This document shows, piece by piece, positions 1 to 5,532 of a DNA stretch of 5,644 nucleotides. The position numbers and the translations under genes are program-made. The stretch is from Sedimenticola sp. (GTDB taxonomy: Bacteria > Pseudomonadota > Gammaproteobacteria > Chromatiales > Chromatiaceae), in assembly GCA_030590525.1 (NCBI GenBank), contig JAUUYI010000161.1, forward strand, positions 1 through 5,644, read 5' to 3'. The notes below the pieces were generated by a model, which was not told the DNA's origin, made no database searches, and worked only from the letters and a program-made list of their open reading frames with translations. The number at the start of each line of letters is the position of its first letter. Position 1 is the stretch's first letter.

Positions 1-410
1 TCGAAGCCCACAGTTTCGATGACCCTGAAAAAGAGCGGACCTACAAGACCCTGATCGATGAACTGCGTTGCCTGGTGTGTCAGAATCAGAATCTGGCAGA
101 CTCCAATGCAGAGCTGGCTCAGGACCTGCGGCAGCAGACCTTTGAAATGGTCGAGTCGGGTGCCACTCAGCAAGAAGTGGCCGACTATATGGTCCAGCGT
201 TATGGCGATTTCGTGCTCTATAACCCCCCGATGAAGAACTCGACCCTGCTGTTGTGGCTGGGGCCTTTTGTCGGTATGGGTATCGGGGTGCTGGTGCTGA
301 TTGTGTTCATCCGCCGCCGGGCCCGTGAGCAGGTGCCCGAGTTGAGCAGCTCCGACCACGACAGGGCCGCTTCCCTCCTCGATCAGAACTCGAACGTTAA
401 AAAATCATGA
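1..410 (+). CDS. ccmH: Cytochrome c maturation protein CcmH (5' end missing)
   Basis: Thiol oxidoreductase of the system I (Ccm) cytochrome c maturation pathway. It is anchored in the inner membrane with its active site in the periplasm, where the family handles the cysteines of apocytochrome c CXXCH motifs before haem ligation. The frame is open from position 3 and gives 135 visible residues. The hallmark LRCLVCQNQ lies at visible residues 21-29, with the redox cysteines at 23 and 26. A helical domain follows, then one hydrophobic segment at about residues 80-100, then an Arg-rich stop-transfer stretch (IRRRAR) and a short polar tail. Only the signal peptide and a few residues appear to be missing beyond the left edge. 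The GTG at 75 lies between the two active-site cysteines, so it cannot be the real start. The stop overlaps the ccmI start (ATGA), which indicates one operon. The short form shows this is CcmH without the CcmI part that is fused to it in E. coli. Confidence 0.95.
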   Translation, partial: EAHSFDDPEKERTYKTLIDELRCLVCQNQNLADSNAELAQDLRQQTFEMVESGATQQEVADYMVQRYGDFVLYNPPMKNSTLLLWLGPFVGMGIGVLVLIVFIRRRAREQVPELSSSDHDRAASLLDQNSNVKKS

Positions 411-1666
411 TGTTATTCTGGATAGTAACGGCGGCCATGATCCTGGTCGCCCTGGTAATACTCGCCCCGGCACTGCTGAGTAAGCGGACGCAGGCTGCCT
501 TGGATCGTGATCAGCAGAATCTGGTGATTGCCCGCGAGCGCCTGAAAGAGCTGGATGCTGATAAGGCGAGCGGCGCCCTGGATCAGACCCAGTACGAACA
601 GGCGAAGCTGGAGCTGGAGCAGGTGCTGCTCAACGATATCGATGAAAAAAGCGAGGCGCCGGAGCTGCGGACCGCGGGCAAGGCGGGCCGGGGGGGGTTG
701 CTGTCACTGCTGGTGCTGGTGCCGCTGTTGACCATCGGACTCTATTACCAGCTGGGAAAACCAGACATGGTATCGAGCGCGGATCAGCGCATGGCGGCCC
801 ATGCGCCTGGCAATGACAGCGGGCAAGGGATGGCGTCGGTGGAGGAGATGCTGGAGGGCCTGGTCGCGCGGCTGAAGGAGAATCCCCAGGATGCGGAAGG
901 CTGGTTCCTGCTGGGTCGCTCACTGATGACGCTGAACGAGTACGCCAAGGCCTCCACGGCGTTTGAAAATCTGCACCGGCTGGTGGGTGACCAGTCGTCG
1001 GTGCTGCTTGCCTGGGCCGATGCGGCAGCGATGGCGCAGGGTGGTGACATGCGTGGCAAGCCGGCAGAACTGGTGCGCAAGGCGGTCGCCCTGGCACCGA
1101 ATGATGTTACTGCGCTCTGGCTGGCCGGCATGGTGGAGGCCCAGGACGAAAACTACAGCAAGGCCCTGGAATACTGGCAGCTTCTGCAGCCGCTGTTGAA
1201 AGATGACCCCGAATCCAGTCAGCGTCTCGCCGCTATGATCGCCGCTGCCCGGGAGAAAGGTGGGTTGTCGGCAGCCGCTGTAGCCCCGGCCACTGAGAGC
1301 GCACCAGAGACGGTATCACTGGCAGCTGTCAAGGTCCGGGTAAGCTTAGCGCCGGAGTTGCGGGAAAAAACGGCTCCGGGGCAGAGTCTGTTCATATTTG
1401 CGACGGCGCTGCAGGGGCCAAAGATGCCACTGGCTGCTGCTCGGCTGCAGGTGAATGATCTACCCGTTGAGCTCACCCTGGATGATTCCAGTGCCATGAT
1501 GCCAGCGATGAAGCTCTCTAATTTCGAGCAGGTAAGGGTGGGAGCCCGGATCTCCAAATCTGGCGACCCGATAACCAGCAGTGGCGATCTGACAGGCGAA
1601 GTCGTCCCGGTAAAGGTGACGGGCGCCGGAGTGGTGGAGATCGTTATCAATAAGGTTGCACCTTAA
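407..1666 (+). CDS. ccmI: Cytochrome c maturation protein CcmI, TPR apocytochrome chaperone
   Basis: In this family CcmI binds the C-terminal helix of apocytochrome c and delivers it to the CcmF/CcmH haem-ligation complex at the periplasmic face of the inner membrane. The 419-residue protein has the usual architecture. There is an N-terminal membrane helix at about 3-24, then a charged helical cytoplasmic loop (about 28-90, including RERLKELDADKASGALD, typical of the family). A second membrane helix lies at about 98-115. TPR-like helical repeats run from about 153 to 265, with NPQDAEGWFLLGRSL as the clearest. A C-terminal beta-rich Ig-like domain (about 307-419) begins VRVSLAPELREK. The start is ATG 407 inside the ccmH stop; ATG 410 is an equally possible start one codon later. 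A G8 run (690-697) encodes R95-G97 just before the second helix. It is normally the last ccm gene, and here the next gene is convergent. Confidence 0.94.
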   Translation: MMLFWIVTAAMILVALVILAPALLSKRTQAALDRDQQNLVIARERLKELDADKASGALDQTQYEQAKLELEQVLLNDIDEKSEAPELRTAGKAGRGGLLSLLVLVPLLTIGLYYQLGKPDMVSSADQRMAAHAPGNDSGQGMASVEEMLEGLVARLKENPQDAEGWFLLGRSLMTLNEYAKASTAFENLHRLVGDQSSVLLAWADAAAMAQGGDMRGKPAELVRKAVALAPNDVTALWLAGMVEAQDENYSKALEYWQLLQPLLKDDPESSQRLAAMIAAAREKGGLSAAAVAPATESAPETVSLAAVKVRVSLAPELREKTAPGQSLFIFATALQGPKMPLAAARLQVNDLPVELTLDDSSAMMPAMKLSNFEQVRVGARISKSGDPITSSGDLTGEVVPVKVTGAGVVEIVINKVAP

Positions 1667-1732
1667 AGGCAGGACCGAGGACCGAGGAAAAAAACAGGAC
1701 CAAGGAGCGAGGAAAAACAGGGCCGAGGAGCG
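1667..1732 (+). repeat. Degenerate heptamer repeat after ccmI
   Basis: Directly after the ccmI stop comes AGGC, then eight units that all begin AGG. AGGACCG occurs at 1671 and 1678, an A-rich unit at 1685-1695, AGGACCA at 1696, AGGAGCG at 1703, a second A-rich unit at 1710-1718, AGGGCCG at 1719 and AGGAGCG at 1726. The units group into a higher-order pattern of two heptamers plus an A-rich spacer (1671-1695, 1696-1718 and a partial copy 1719-1732). It fills most of the 84-bp gap between the convergent ccmI and rph genes. The entry sequence and unit match those of the perfect array downstream of yicC. It is non-coding and its function is unknown. Confidence 0.85.
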
Positions 1733-1750
1733 CGGGCGATGACCCATATT

Positions 1751-2467
1751 CTAGCCCGCTAGGGCCTGCTGCTGGGCCTCCATGACCTCACGGATCCCCT
1801 GTTCTGCCAGTACCAGCATGGAATCCAGTTCTTCCCGGTGGAATGCGTGTCCCTCGGCGGTGCCCTGCAGTTCGATGAAGGCGCCGGCGTCGTTCATTAC
1901 CACATTCATGTCGGTCTCGGCATTTGAGTCTTCGGCATAGTCCAGGTCCAGGACCGGGGTGCCTTGGTGGATACCGACAGAGACCGAGGCGAGCTGGCCA
2001 TGGATTGGGTGCTGCTCCAGCTGGCCATCGGCGATCAATCCGTTGATTGCATCCATCAGCGCCACGTAGGCACCACTGATGGAGGCCGTGCGTGTTCCTC
2101 CATCGGCCTGGATCACATCACAGTCCAGGGTGATGGAGCGCTCCCCGAGAGCCTGTAGATCCACGATGGCCCGTAGCGAGCGGCCGATCAGCCGCTGGAT
2201 CTCCAGGGTTCTACCCCCCTGCTTGCCACGGCTTGCTTCACGACCCATGCGTTCACCGGTGGAGCGGGGCAGCATACCGTATTCCGCGGTGACCCAGCCC
2301 TGCCCGCATCCTTTCAAAAATCGCGGAACACGCGCCTCCACGCTGGCGGTGCAGAGCACTCGGGTATCTCCGAATTCCACCAGCACCGACCCTTCGGCGT
2401 GTCGCGTGTAATGGCGGGTGAACCGGATCGGGCGCATCTGTTCTGGTCGGCGTCCACTGGGTCTCAT
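1751..2467 (-). CDS. rph: Ribonuclease PH
   Basis: Phosphate-dependent 3'-to-5' exoribonuclease that removes nucleotides from the 3' ends of tRNA precursors and other structured RNAs, releasing nucleoside diphosphates; the family forms cytosolic hexamers. The 238 residues equal the family length and align end to end with E. coli RNase PH from MRPSGR onward. Visible motifs are [13 protein letters not shown] (23-35), [16 protein letters not shown] (55-70), KQGGRT (82-87) with the phosphate-site Arg86, [16 protein letters not shown] (115-130) with the GTR loop, and the acidic metal-site region [13 protein letters not shown] (178-190) with Asp180 and Asp186. No catalytic residue appears to be lost, so this is not a truncated allele like that of E. 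coli K-12. The start is ATG 2467, which overlaps the phosphatase stop by 4 bp and has a strong ribosome binding site at 2472-2477. It is the last gene of a kinase-phosphatase-rph operon and converges with ccmI. Confidence 0.97.
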   Translation of the reverse strand: MRPSGRRPEQMRPIRFTRHYTRHAEGSVLVEFGDTRVLCTASVEARVPRFLKGCGQGWVTAEYGMLPRSTGERMGREASRGKQGGRTLEIQRLIGRSLRAIVDLQALGERSITLDCDVIQADGGTRTASISGAYVALMDAINGLIADGQLEQHPIHGQLASVSVGIHQGTPVLDLDYAEDSNAETDMNVVMNDAGAFIELQGTAEGHAFHREELDSMLVLAEQGIREVMEAQQQALAG

Positions 2468-3348
2468 GATCTCTCCTGTTGCTTCTCGGCTTCGAAGGAT
2501 TCGATAGCATTTTGAAGTTCAGCGATAGCTGCCTGCAGGTCGGCTGGTTGCTGGGATGGAGGGGGCTTTTCGATCTGCCCTGCTTCCCTCCTTCCGCTCG
2601 GGGAGTGTACTCTCAAAGCAAGGACAGTGACATTGTCACTTCCCGGGAAGGCGGCATTGGCTGCCTCTTTTGCCAGCGCTCGGGTCGCATCGGTCAGTGG
2701 GCGTTCGGCGCACAGGGTCTTGCTCATCGATTCACTGCTGACACTGGACCAGAGTCCGTCAGAGCAGAGCATCAGCACGTCTCCCGCCCGTAACCGGCAC
2801 TGACCCAGTTCCACTTCCGGCATGCCGGGACTGCCTCCCAGGCAGCGAGTGATACAGTTGCGTTGAGGATGGGTCTGCTTTTGCCGGTCAGTGATGATGC
2901 CTTGGCTCCGCAGGCGCTCGACGTAGGAGTGATCTGTGGTCCTGGAGATCACGGCACCCTCATGAAACAGATAGAGACGACTGTCTCCGGCATGGGCCCA
3001 GTAGGCGGTATCGTCCTGGATCAAGGCTGTCACCGCAGTGGTCCTGGGGTCGATAGGGGGGTGCTGTTGCTGTCCGAACTGCCTGATCCTCGCGTGACTC
3101 TCCAGCATTATCCGCTGCAGAAAACGCTGTGGATCAGAGATTGGTTTCGCTGCCTGTTCCAGTAGCCGGCAGCTGTTCTCGACCAGGATCCGGGCGGCCA
3201 CTTCCCCTCGCGGATGACCACCCAGGCCATCTCCCAGGCAGAGTAGCCACGTGTCGCCGGAGCGGGTGCAGATATAACGGTCCTGGTTGTTGCGCCGGTC
3301 CCCCGTTCGACTGCTGCCCCCGGTCTCATATCTCTGTATCAGCGTCAT
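2464..3348 (-). CDS. PP2C-family Ser/Thr protein phosphatase
   Basis: Metal-dependent (Mn/Mg) phosphoserine/phosphothreonine phosphatase of the bacterial PPM/PP2C type, 294 residues, with no signal peptide or membrane helix, so cytosolic. The motifs appear in canonical order: GDRRNNQDR (16-24; Asp23 at the metal site, with Gln in place of the usual Glu of NED), [14 protein letters not shown] (39-52), [10 protein letters not shown] (118-127), [10 protein letters not shown] (137-146), ITRCLGG (166-172), LCSDGLW (194-200) and [11 protein letters not shown] (236-246). The catalytic domain ends near residue 247. Behind it is a Pro/Gln-rich linker (about 250-268) and a predicted amphipathic helix (about 269-291), which a minimal PP2C lacks. 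Its start overlaps the kinase stop and its stop overlaps the rph start, both as ATGA. The obvious inferred substrates are the upstream kinase and that kinase's targets. Pairs of this kind also regulate type VI secretion in some bacteria, but no such genes are visible here. Confidence 0.93.
   Translation of the reverse strand: MTLIQRYETGGSSRTGDRRNNQDRYICTRSGDTWLLCLGDGLGGHPRGEVAARILVENSCRLLEQAAKPISDPQRFLQRIMLESHARIRQFGQQQHPPIDPRTTAVTALIQDDTAYWAHAGDSRLYLFHEGAVISRTTDHSYVERLRSQGIITDRQKQTHPQRNCITRCLGGSPGMPEVELGQCRLRAGDVLMLCSDGLWSSVSSESMSKTLCAERPLTDATRALAKEAANAAFPGSDNVTVLALRVHSPSGRREAGQIEKPPPSQQPADLQAAIAELQNAIESFEAEKQQERS
2472..2477 (-). promoter_or_regulatory. Ribosome binding site of rph
   Basis: On the minus strand AGGAGA stands four bases before the rph ATG, inside the last codons of the phosphatase gene. 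It supports the chosen rph start. It also indicates that rph can recruit ribosomes itself besides being coupled through the ATGA overlap. Confidence 0.75.
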
Positions 3349-4289
3349 TTGACCCCACCCCAGCCACTTTTCAGTCTGCTGTTACTATCGGTGGAGATTT
3401 CGGATCCTGGGCGGACCTTTTTTTCGGTCAGCGCATTCAGCATACTGCCGGCGTCCTGGGGACGCAGTAAAGGGTCTACCTCCATTGCCCAGTCCACAAC
3501 TTCCAGCAGTTGTTTCGGATAATGCTTCTTGAACAAGGAGAGGGCCGAGCGCATCTTATCCCTGGCATGCCTCTCTATCGCCGAAGGGGGGGGATGGCCT
3601 TCCATGCAGGCGCGCATACTGGCGCCAATGGCGTATACGTCACTCCAGGGACCGACGTAGCCGGATGAATAGTACTGCTCCACCGGTGAGAAACCTGGTG
3701 TCACCACCTGTGCCGCCTGCCCGCGCCGACTGGTGGCAAACTGGTGCACCGCGCCGAAGTCGAGCAACAGTGGATCGCCGCCGGGACGCAGATGGATGTT
3801 GCCCGGCTTGATATCCAGGTGCAATTGTCCGTGGGAGTGGATCATGCTCAGGGCGTCCAGCACTGGAGGAAAGACAGTGACCAGGAGGTTATTGCTCAGT
3901 CTCCCCTTGTGCCGTTTGATGTAGCTCCCCAGATTCCTGCCCGGCTCGTATCTCATCACCAGATAGGCGGTATTGTTGGCTAGAAAAAAGGTGAGCACGT
4001 TGACGATATTGGGGTGTCGCAGGGTGGCGAGGGCCTTCGCCTCCTGATAGAAGAGTTTCTTACCCCGGCTGAAATTGTCGAAAGCCTCCTGGCCGCTGAT
4101 CTCCAGCTGTTGCAGTTCGCCCCTGTGGGCCAGTTCTCTCGGCAGATACTCCTTGATTACCACTCGCTCCTGGGTGTCCTCGTCCTGTGCCAGATAGATG
4201 AGGCTGAAACCGCCGCTTCCGATCAGTCTGATAATGGAGTAGCAGTCTATGACGGTGCCGACAGTGAGGCTTGTTCGAGGATTTGGCAT
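3345..4289 (-). CDS. Hanks-type Ser/Thr protein kinase, soluble, non-RD
   Basis: Eukaryotic-like kinase of 314 residues that consists of little more than a catalytic domain. Visible elements are the glycine loop IGSGGFSLIYLA (23-34), the ATP-binding Lys46 in VVIKEYLP, Glu83 of helix C (YQEAKALATL), the catalytic loop LHLDIKPGNIHL (156-167) with Asp159, Lys161 and Asn164, DFGA (177-180), TPGFSPVEQY (197-206) in the APE position, WSDVYAIGA (215-223) and the C-lobe Arg276 in LLRP. The HRD arginine is Leu158, so this is a non-RD kinase that probably does not need activation-loop phosphorylation in the usual way. There is no transmembrane helix and no PASTA or other sensor domain; the last 25 residues form a polar tail. 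An in-frame TAA five codons upstream makes ATG 4289 the only ATG start. First gene of the kinase-phosphatase-rph operon. Substrate unknown. Confidence 0.93.
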   Translation of the reverse strand: MPNPRTSLTVGTVIDCYSIIRLIGSGGFSLIYLAQDEDTQERVVIKEYLPRELAHRGELQQLEISGQEAFDNFSRGKKLFYQEAKALATLRHPNIVNVLTFFLANNTAYLVMRYEPGRNLGSYIKRHKGRLSNNLLVTVFPPVLDALSMIHSHGQLHLDIKPGNIHLRPGGDPLLLDFGAVHQFATSRRGQAAQVVTPGFSPVEQYYSSGYVGPWSDVYAIGASMRACMEGHPPPSAIERHARDKMRSALSLFKKHYPKQLLEVVDWAMEVDPLLRPQDAGSMLNALTEKKVRPGSEISTDSNSRLKSGWGGVK

Positions 4290-4297
4290 GGAAATAC

Positions 4298-4308
4298 AAG
4301 GTTACCTT
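4298..4308 (-). promoter_or_regulatory. Near-palindrome overlapping the kinase Shine-Dalgarno-like site
   Basis: AAGGTTACCTT is symmetric around its central base. On the minus strand it supplies the only purine-rich AAGG before the kinase ATG, but 15 nt away, which is longer than normal. In RNA the AAGG could pair with the following CCUU and be occluded. Kinase translation may therefore be weak or regulated; this is inference from a short sequence. Confidence 0.3.
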
Positions 4309-4346
4309 ATTGTGGAGCGTCTGTTCAGCTAAGTGTCCCCCCGTCG

Positions 4347-4375
4347 ATTATTGGGTGACTCTTCCGGAAACGTAA
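4347..4375 (-). promoter_or_regulatory. Candidate promoter of the kinase-phosphatase-rph operon
   Basis: On the minus strand AATAAT (4352-4347) matches the sigma70 -10 box at five of six positions. The -35 position at 17-bp spacing reads TTACGT (4375-4370), a poor match that overlaps the 12-bp palindrome. A start near 4340 would give a leader of about 50 nt. The weak -35 next to an operator-like palindrome would suit a regulated promoter. Confidence 0.3.
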
Positions 4376-4382
4376 CGTTACG
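4371..4382. promoter_or_regulatory. Perfect 12-bp palindrome, possible operator
   Basis: CGTAACGTTACG is identical to its reverse complement. It lies 82 bp before the kinase ATG and 279 bp before the yicC ATG, overlapping the -35 position of the candidate kinase promoter. Such symmetry in a divergent intergenic region is typical of a binding site for a dimeric transcription factor. I do not recognise the regulator. Confidence 0.45.
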
Positions 4383-4461
4383 CCGCTCGATTTTCCACCT
4401 GTTTACCTCGGATTATGAAGAAGTTGCTGGGAAAAACCACAAATACAGCCCTTGGAAAATA

Positions 4462-4488
4462 TCCATCCCCTTGTGATGGAGAGGGGAT
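4462..4488 (+). other. Two overlapping, mutually exclusive small hairpins
   Basis: TCCATC (4462-4467) can pair with GATGGA (4475-4480) over a 7-nt loop. ATCCCCT (4465-4471) can instead pair with AGGGGAT (4482-4488). The stems share bases and cannot form together. They lie 174 bp or more before the yicC start, so they would be transcribed only if yicC has a promoter further upstream than the candidate at 4589-4616. No U-tract follows, so this is not an intrinsic terminator. Confidence 0.3.
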
Positions 4489-4588
4489 TGAGAGATTTTG
4501 TAAGAGCCTGTTAAAGATAGTAACGGCTGATGGAAGCGCAGTTGAAGTTGTTTGTTCAGGGCCATCGACCCGGCCCCTCCAGCTGGCG

Positions 4589-4616
4589 CTGGCGGGACTG
4601 GTGTCTCTCTTATATT
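4589..4616 (+). promoter_or_regulatory. Candidate promoter of yicC
   Basis: TATATT (4611-4616) is a good sigma70 -10 box within an AT-rich stretch. CTGGCG (4589-4594), 16 bp upstream, is only a 3-of-6 match to the -35 box. Transcription would start near 4623 and give a leader of about 40 nt that carries the yicC ribosome binding site. Confidence 0.35.
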
Positions 4617-4647
4617 TAGTGTACTTTCAAAAGCTCCATCGCGACAT

Positions 4648-4653
4648 AAGGGA
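4648..4653 (+). promoter_or_regulatory. Ribosome binding site of yicC
   Basis: AAGGGA lies eight bases before ATG 4662. It decides for this start over the internal ATG at 4674 (Met5), in agreement with the conserved family N-terminus MIRSMTAF. Confidence 0.7.
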
Positions 4654-4661
4654 TTTCCAGT

Positions 4662-5528
4662 ATGATCCGGAGTATGACTGCGTTTTCCAGGGCGCGGACC
4701 AAGGATGAACACGGCGAACTGATCTGGGAAATTCGCTCGGTCAATCATCGCTATCTCGAGATTATGCTTCGTCTGCCGGAGGAGTTGCGCGCTCTCGATC
4801 CCGTGGTCAGGGAGCAGTTATCGAGGCGTCTGGGGCGTGGGAAGATCGATTGCATATTACGATATTCCCCTTCCAGTGACGCGATCTCCGGGGTCAGGGT
4901 CAATGAGCGCCTGGCGACCCAGATCATAGACGCGGCGGCTCACCTCGGTCGAATGCTGCATGAGAGGACCCCCCCTCGCTCCATTGACATCCTGCGCTGG
5001 CCTGGGGTCATCGAATTGGAAGAGCAGGATCTGACGCCGGTGCAACGTATGACCGGAGAACTGCTGGAACAGGCCATCGAGGGTCTGATCCAGGCGCGGG
5101 AGCGGGAAGGGGCGCGGCTGGCCGAGCTGATTGTTCAGCGTTGCGTCGCCATGCGGCAGGAGGTGTCGAAGGCGCGCGAGCTGATGCCGCGTGTGCTACA
5201 CGGGGTGAGGAATCGACTGTTTGCCCGCCTGGCCGAGGTGAGTGAGGAACTGGATCAGGGTCGTCTCGAACAGGAGATGGCGCTGCTGGCCCAGCGACTG
5301 GATGTGGATGAGGAGATGGACCGCCTGCAGGCCCACCTGGATGAGGTGGAGAAAGTACTGCAGCGGGATGAGCCGGTTGGTCGCCGACTCGATTTTCTGA
5401 TGCAGGAGCTCAACCGGGAGGCCAATACCCTCACTTCCAAGTCCAATGACGTGGAAGTAACCCGGGTTGGTGTGGAGCTCAAGGTGCTGATCGAACAGAT
5501 CCGCGAGCAGGTGCAGAATATAGAATGA
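4662..5528 (+). CDS. yicC: YicC/YloC-family RNA-decay protein
   Basis: YicC/YloC proteins are cytosolic factors of RNA turnover. Members have been reported as endoribonucleases, and E. coli YicC as a factor that promotes decay of the small RNA RyhB together with PNPase. The 288 residues match E. coli YicC (287) from MIRSMTAFSRA to the shared C-terminal QNIE. The N-terminal YicC domain (about 1-155) contains WEIRSVNHRYLE (22-33), LRLPEELRALDPVVRE (36-51), GRGKIDC (58-64) and DILRWPGV (109-116). The C-terminal DUF1732 domain (about 205-288) contains ALLAQRLDVDEEMDRLQAH (207-225), GRRLDFLMQELNREANTL (240-257) and LKVLIEQIREQVQNIE (273-288). It is divergent from the rph operon. In E. coli the two genes are direct divergent neighbours; here a kinase and a phosphatase are placed on the rph side. 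The heptamer array begins four bases after its stop. Confidence 0.96.
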   Translation: MIRSMTAFSRARTKDEHGELIWEIRSVNHRYLEIMLRLPEELRALDPVVREQLSRRLGRGKIDCILRYSPSSDAISGVRVNERLATQIIDAAAHLGRMLHERTPPRSIDILRWPGVIELEEQDLTPVQRMTGELLEQAIEGLIQAREREGARLAELIVQRCVAMRQEVSKARELMPRVLHGVRNRLFARLAEVSEELDQGRLEQEMALLAQRLDVDEEMDRLQAHLDEVEKVLQRDEPVGRRLDFLMQELNREANTLTSKSNDVEVTRVGVELKVLIEQIREQVQNIE

Positions 5529-5532
5529 AGGC

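Larger units (their letters stand above)
4290..4661. other. Divergent intergenic region between kinase operon and yicC
   Basis: This 372-bp gap is visibly richer in A and T than its flanks and must hold the promoters of both divergent units. It contains a near-palindrome next to the kinase start, a perfect TTCCGGAA (4362-4369), the perfect 12-bp palindrome at 4371-4382, overlapping small hairpins at 4462-4488, and a GC-rich stem-loop (CCAGC at 4579-4583 with GCTGG at 4588-4592). I see no tRNA, no known riboswitch and no convincing small gene in it. Confidence 0.8.

Noticed and set aside
75..410. A complete short ccmH starting at the GTG at 75.
   Set aside because: This start would split the LRCLVCQ active site between its two cysteines. 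The frame is open to the left edge and encodes conserved CcmH residues there, so the gene is cut by the window.
630..1131. Minus-strand open frames of 115-155 codons inside ccmI.
   Set aside because: They are rich in Pro, Ser and Arg as expected of antisense GC-rich shadows, and lie wholly within a clear ccmI gene.
1732..1759. GCGGGC / GCCCGC inverted repeat as a terminator between ccmI and rph.
   Set aside because: The stem is only 6 bp with a 16-nt loop, its right arm lies within the rph 3' end, and no T-tract follows on either strand.
2464..4289. Type VI secretion PpkA/PppA-like regulatory pair.
   Set aside because: The kinase lacks the membrane and sensor region of PpkA, and no secretion genes are present; the genomic context is RNA metabolism.
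4415..4708. A 97-codon open frame on the plus strand starting MKKLLGK, with a hydrophobic stretch near its end.
   Set aside because: It has no ribosome binding site, overlaps the yicC start by 47 bp out of frame, resembles no family I know, and lies in what must be the promoter region.
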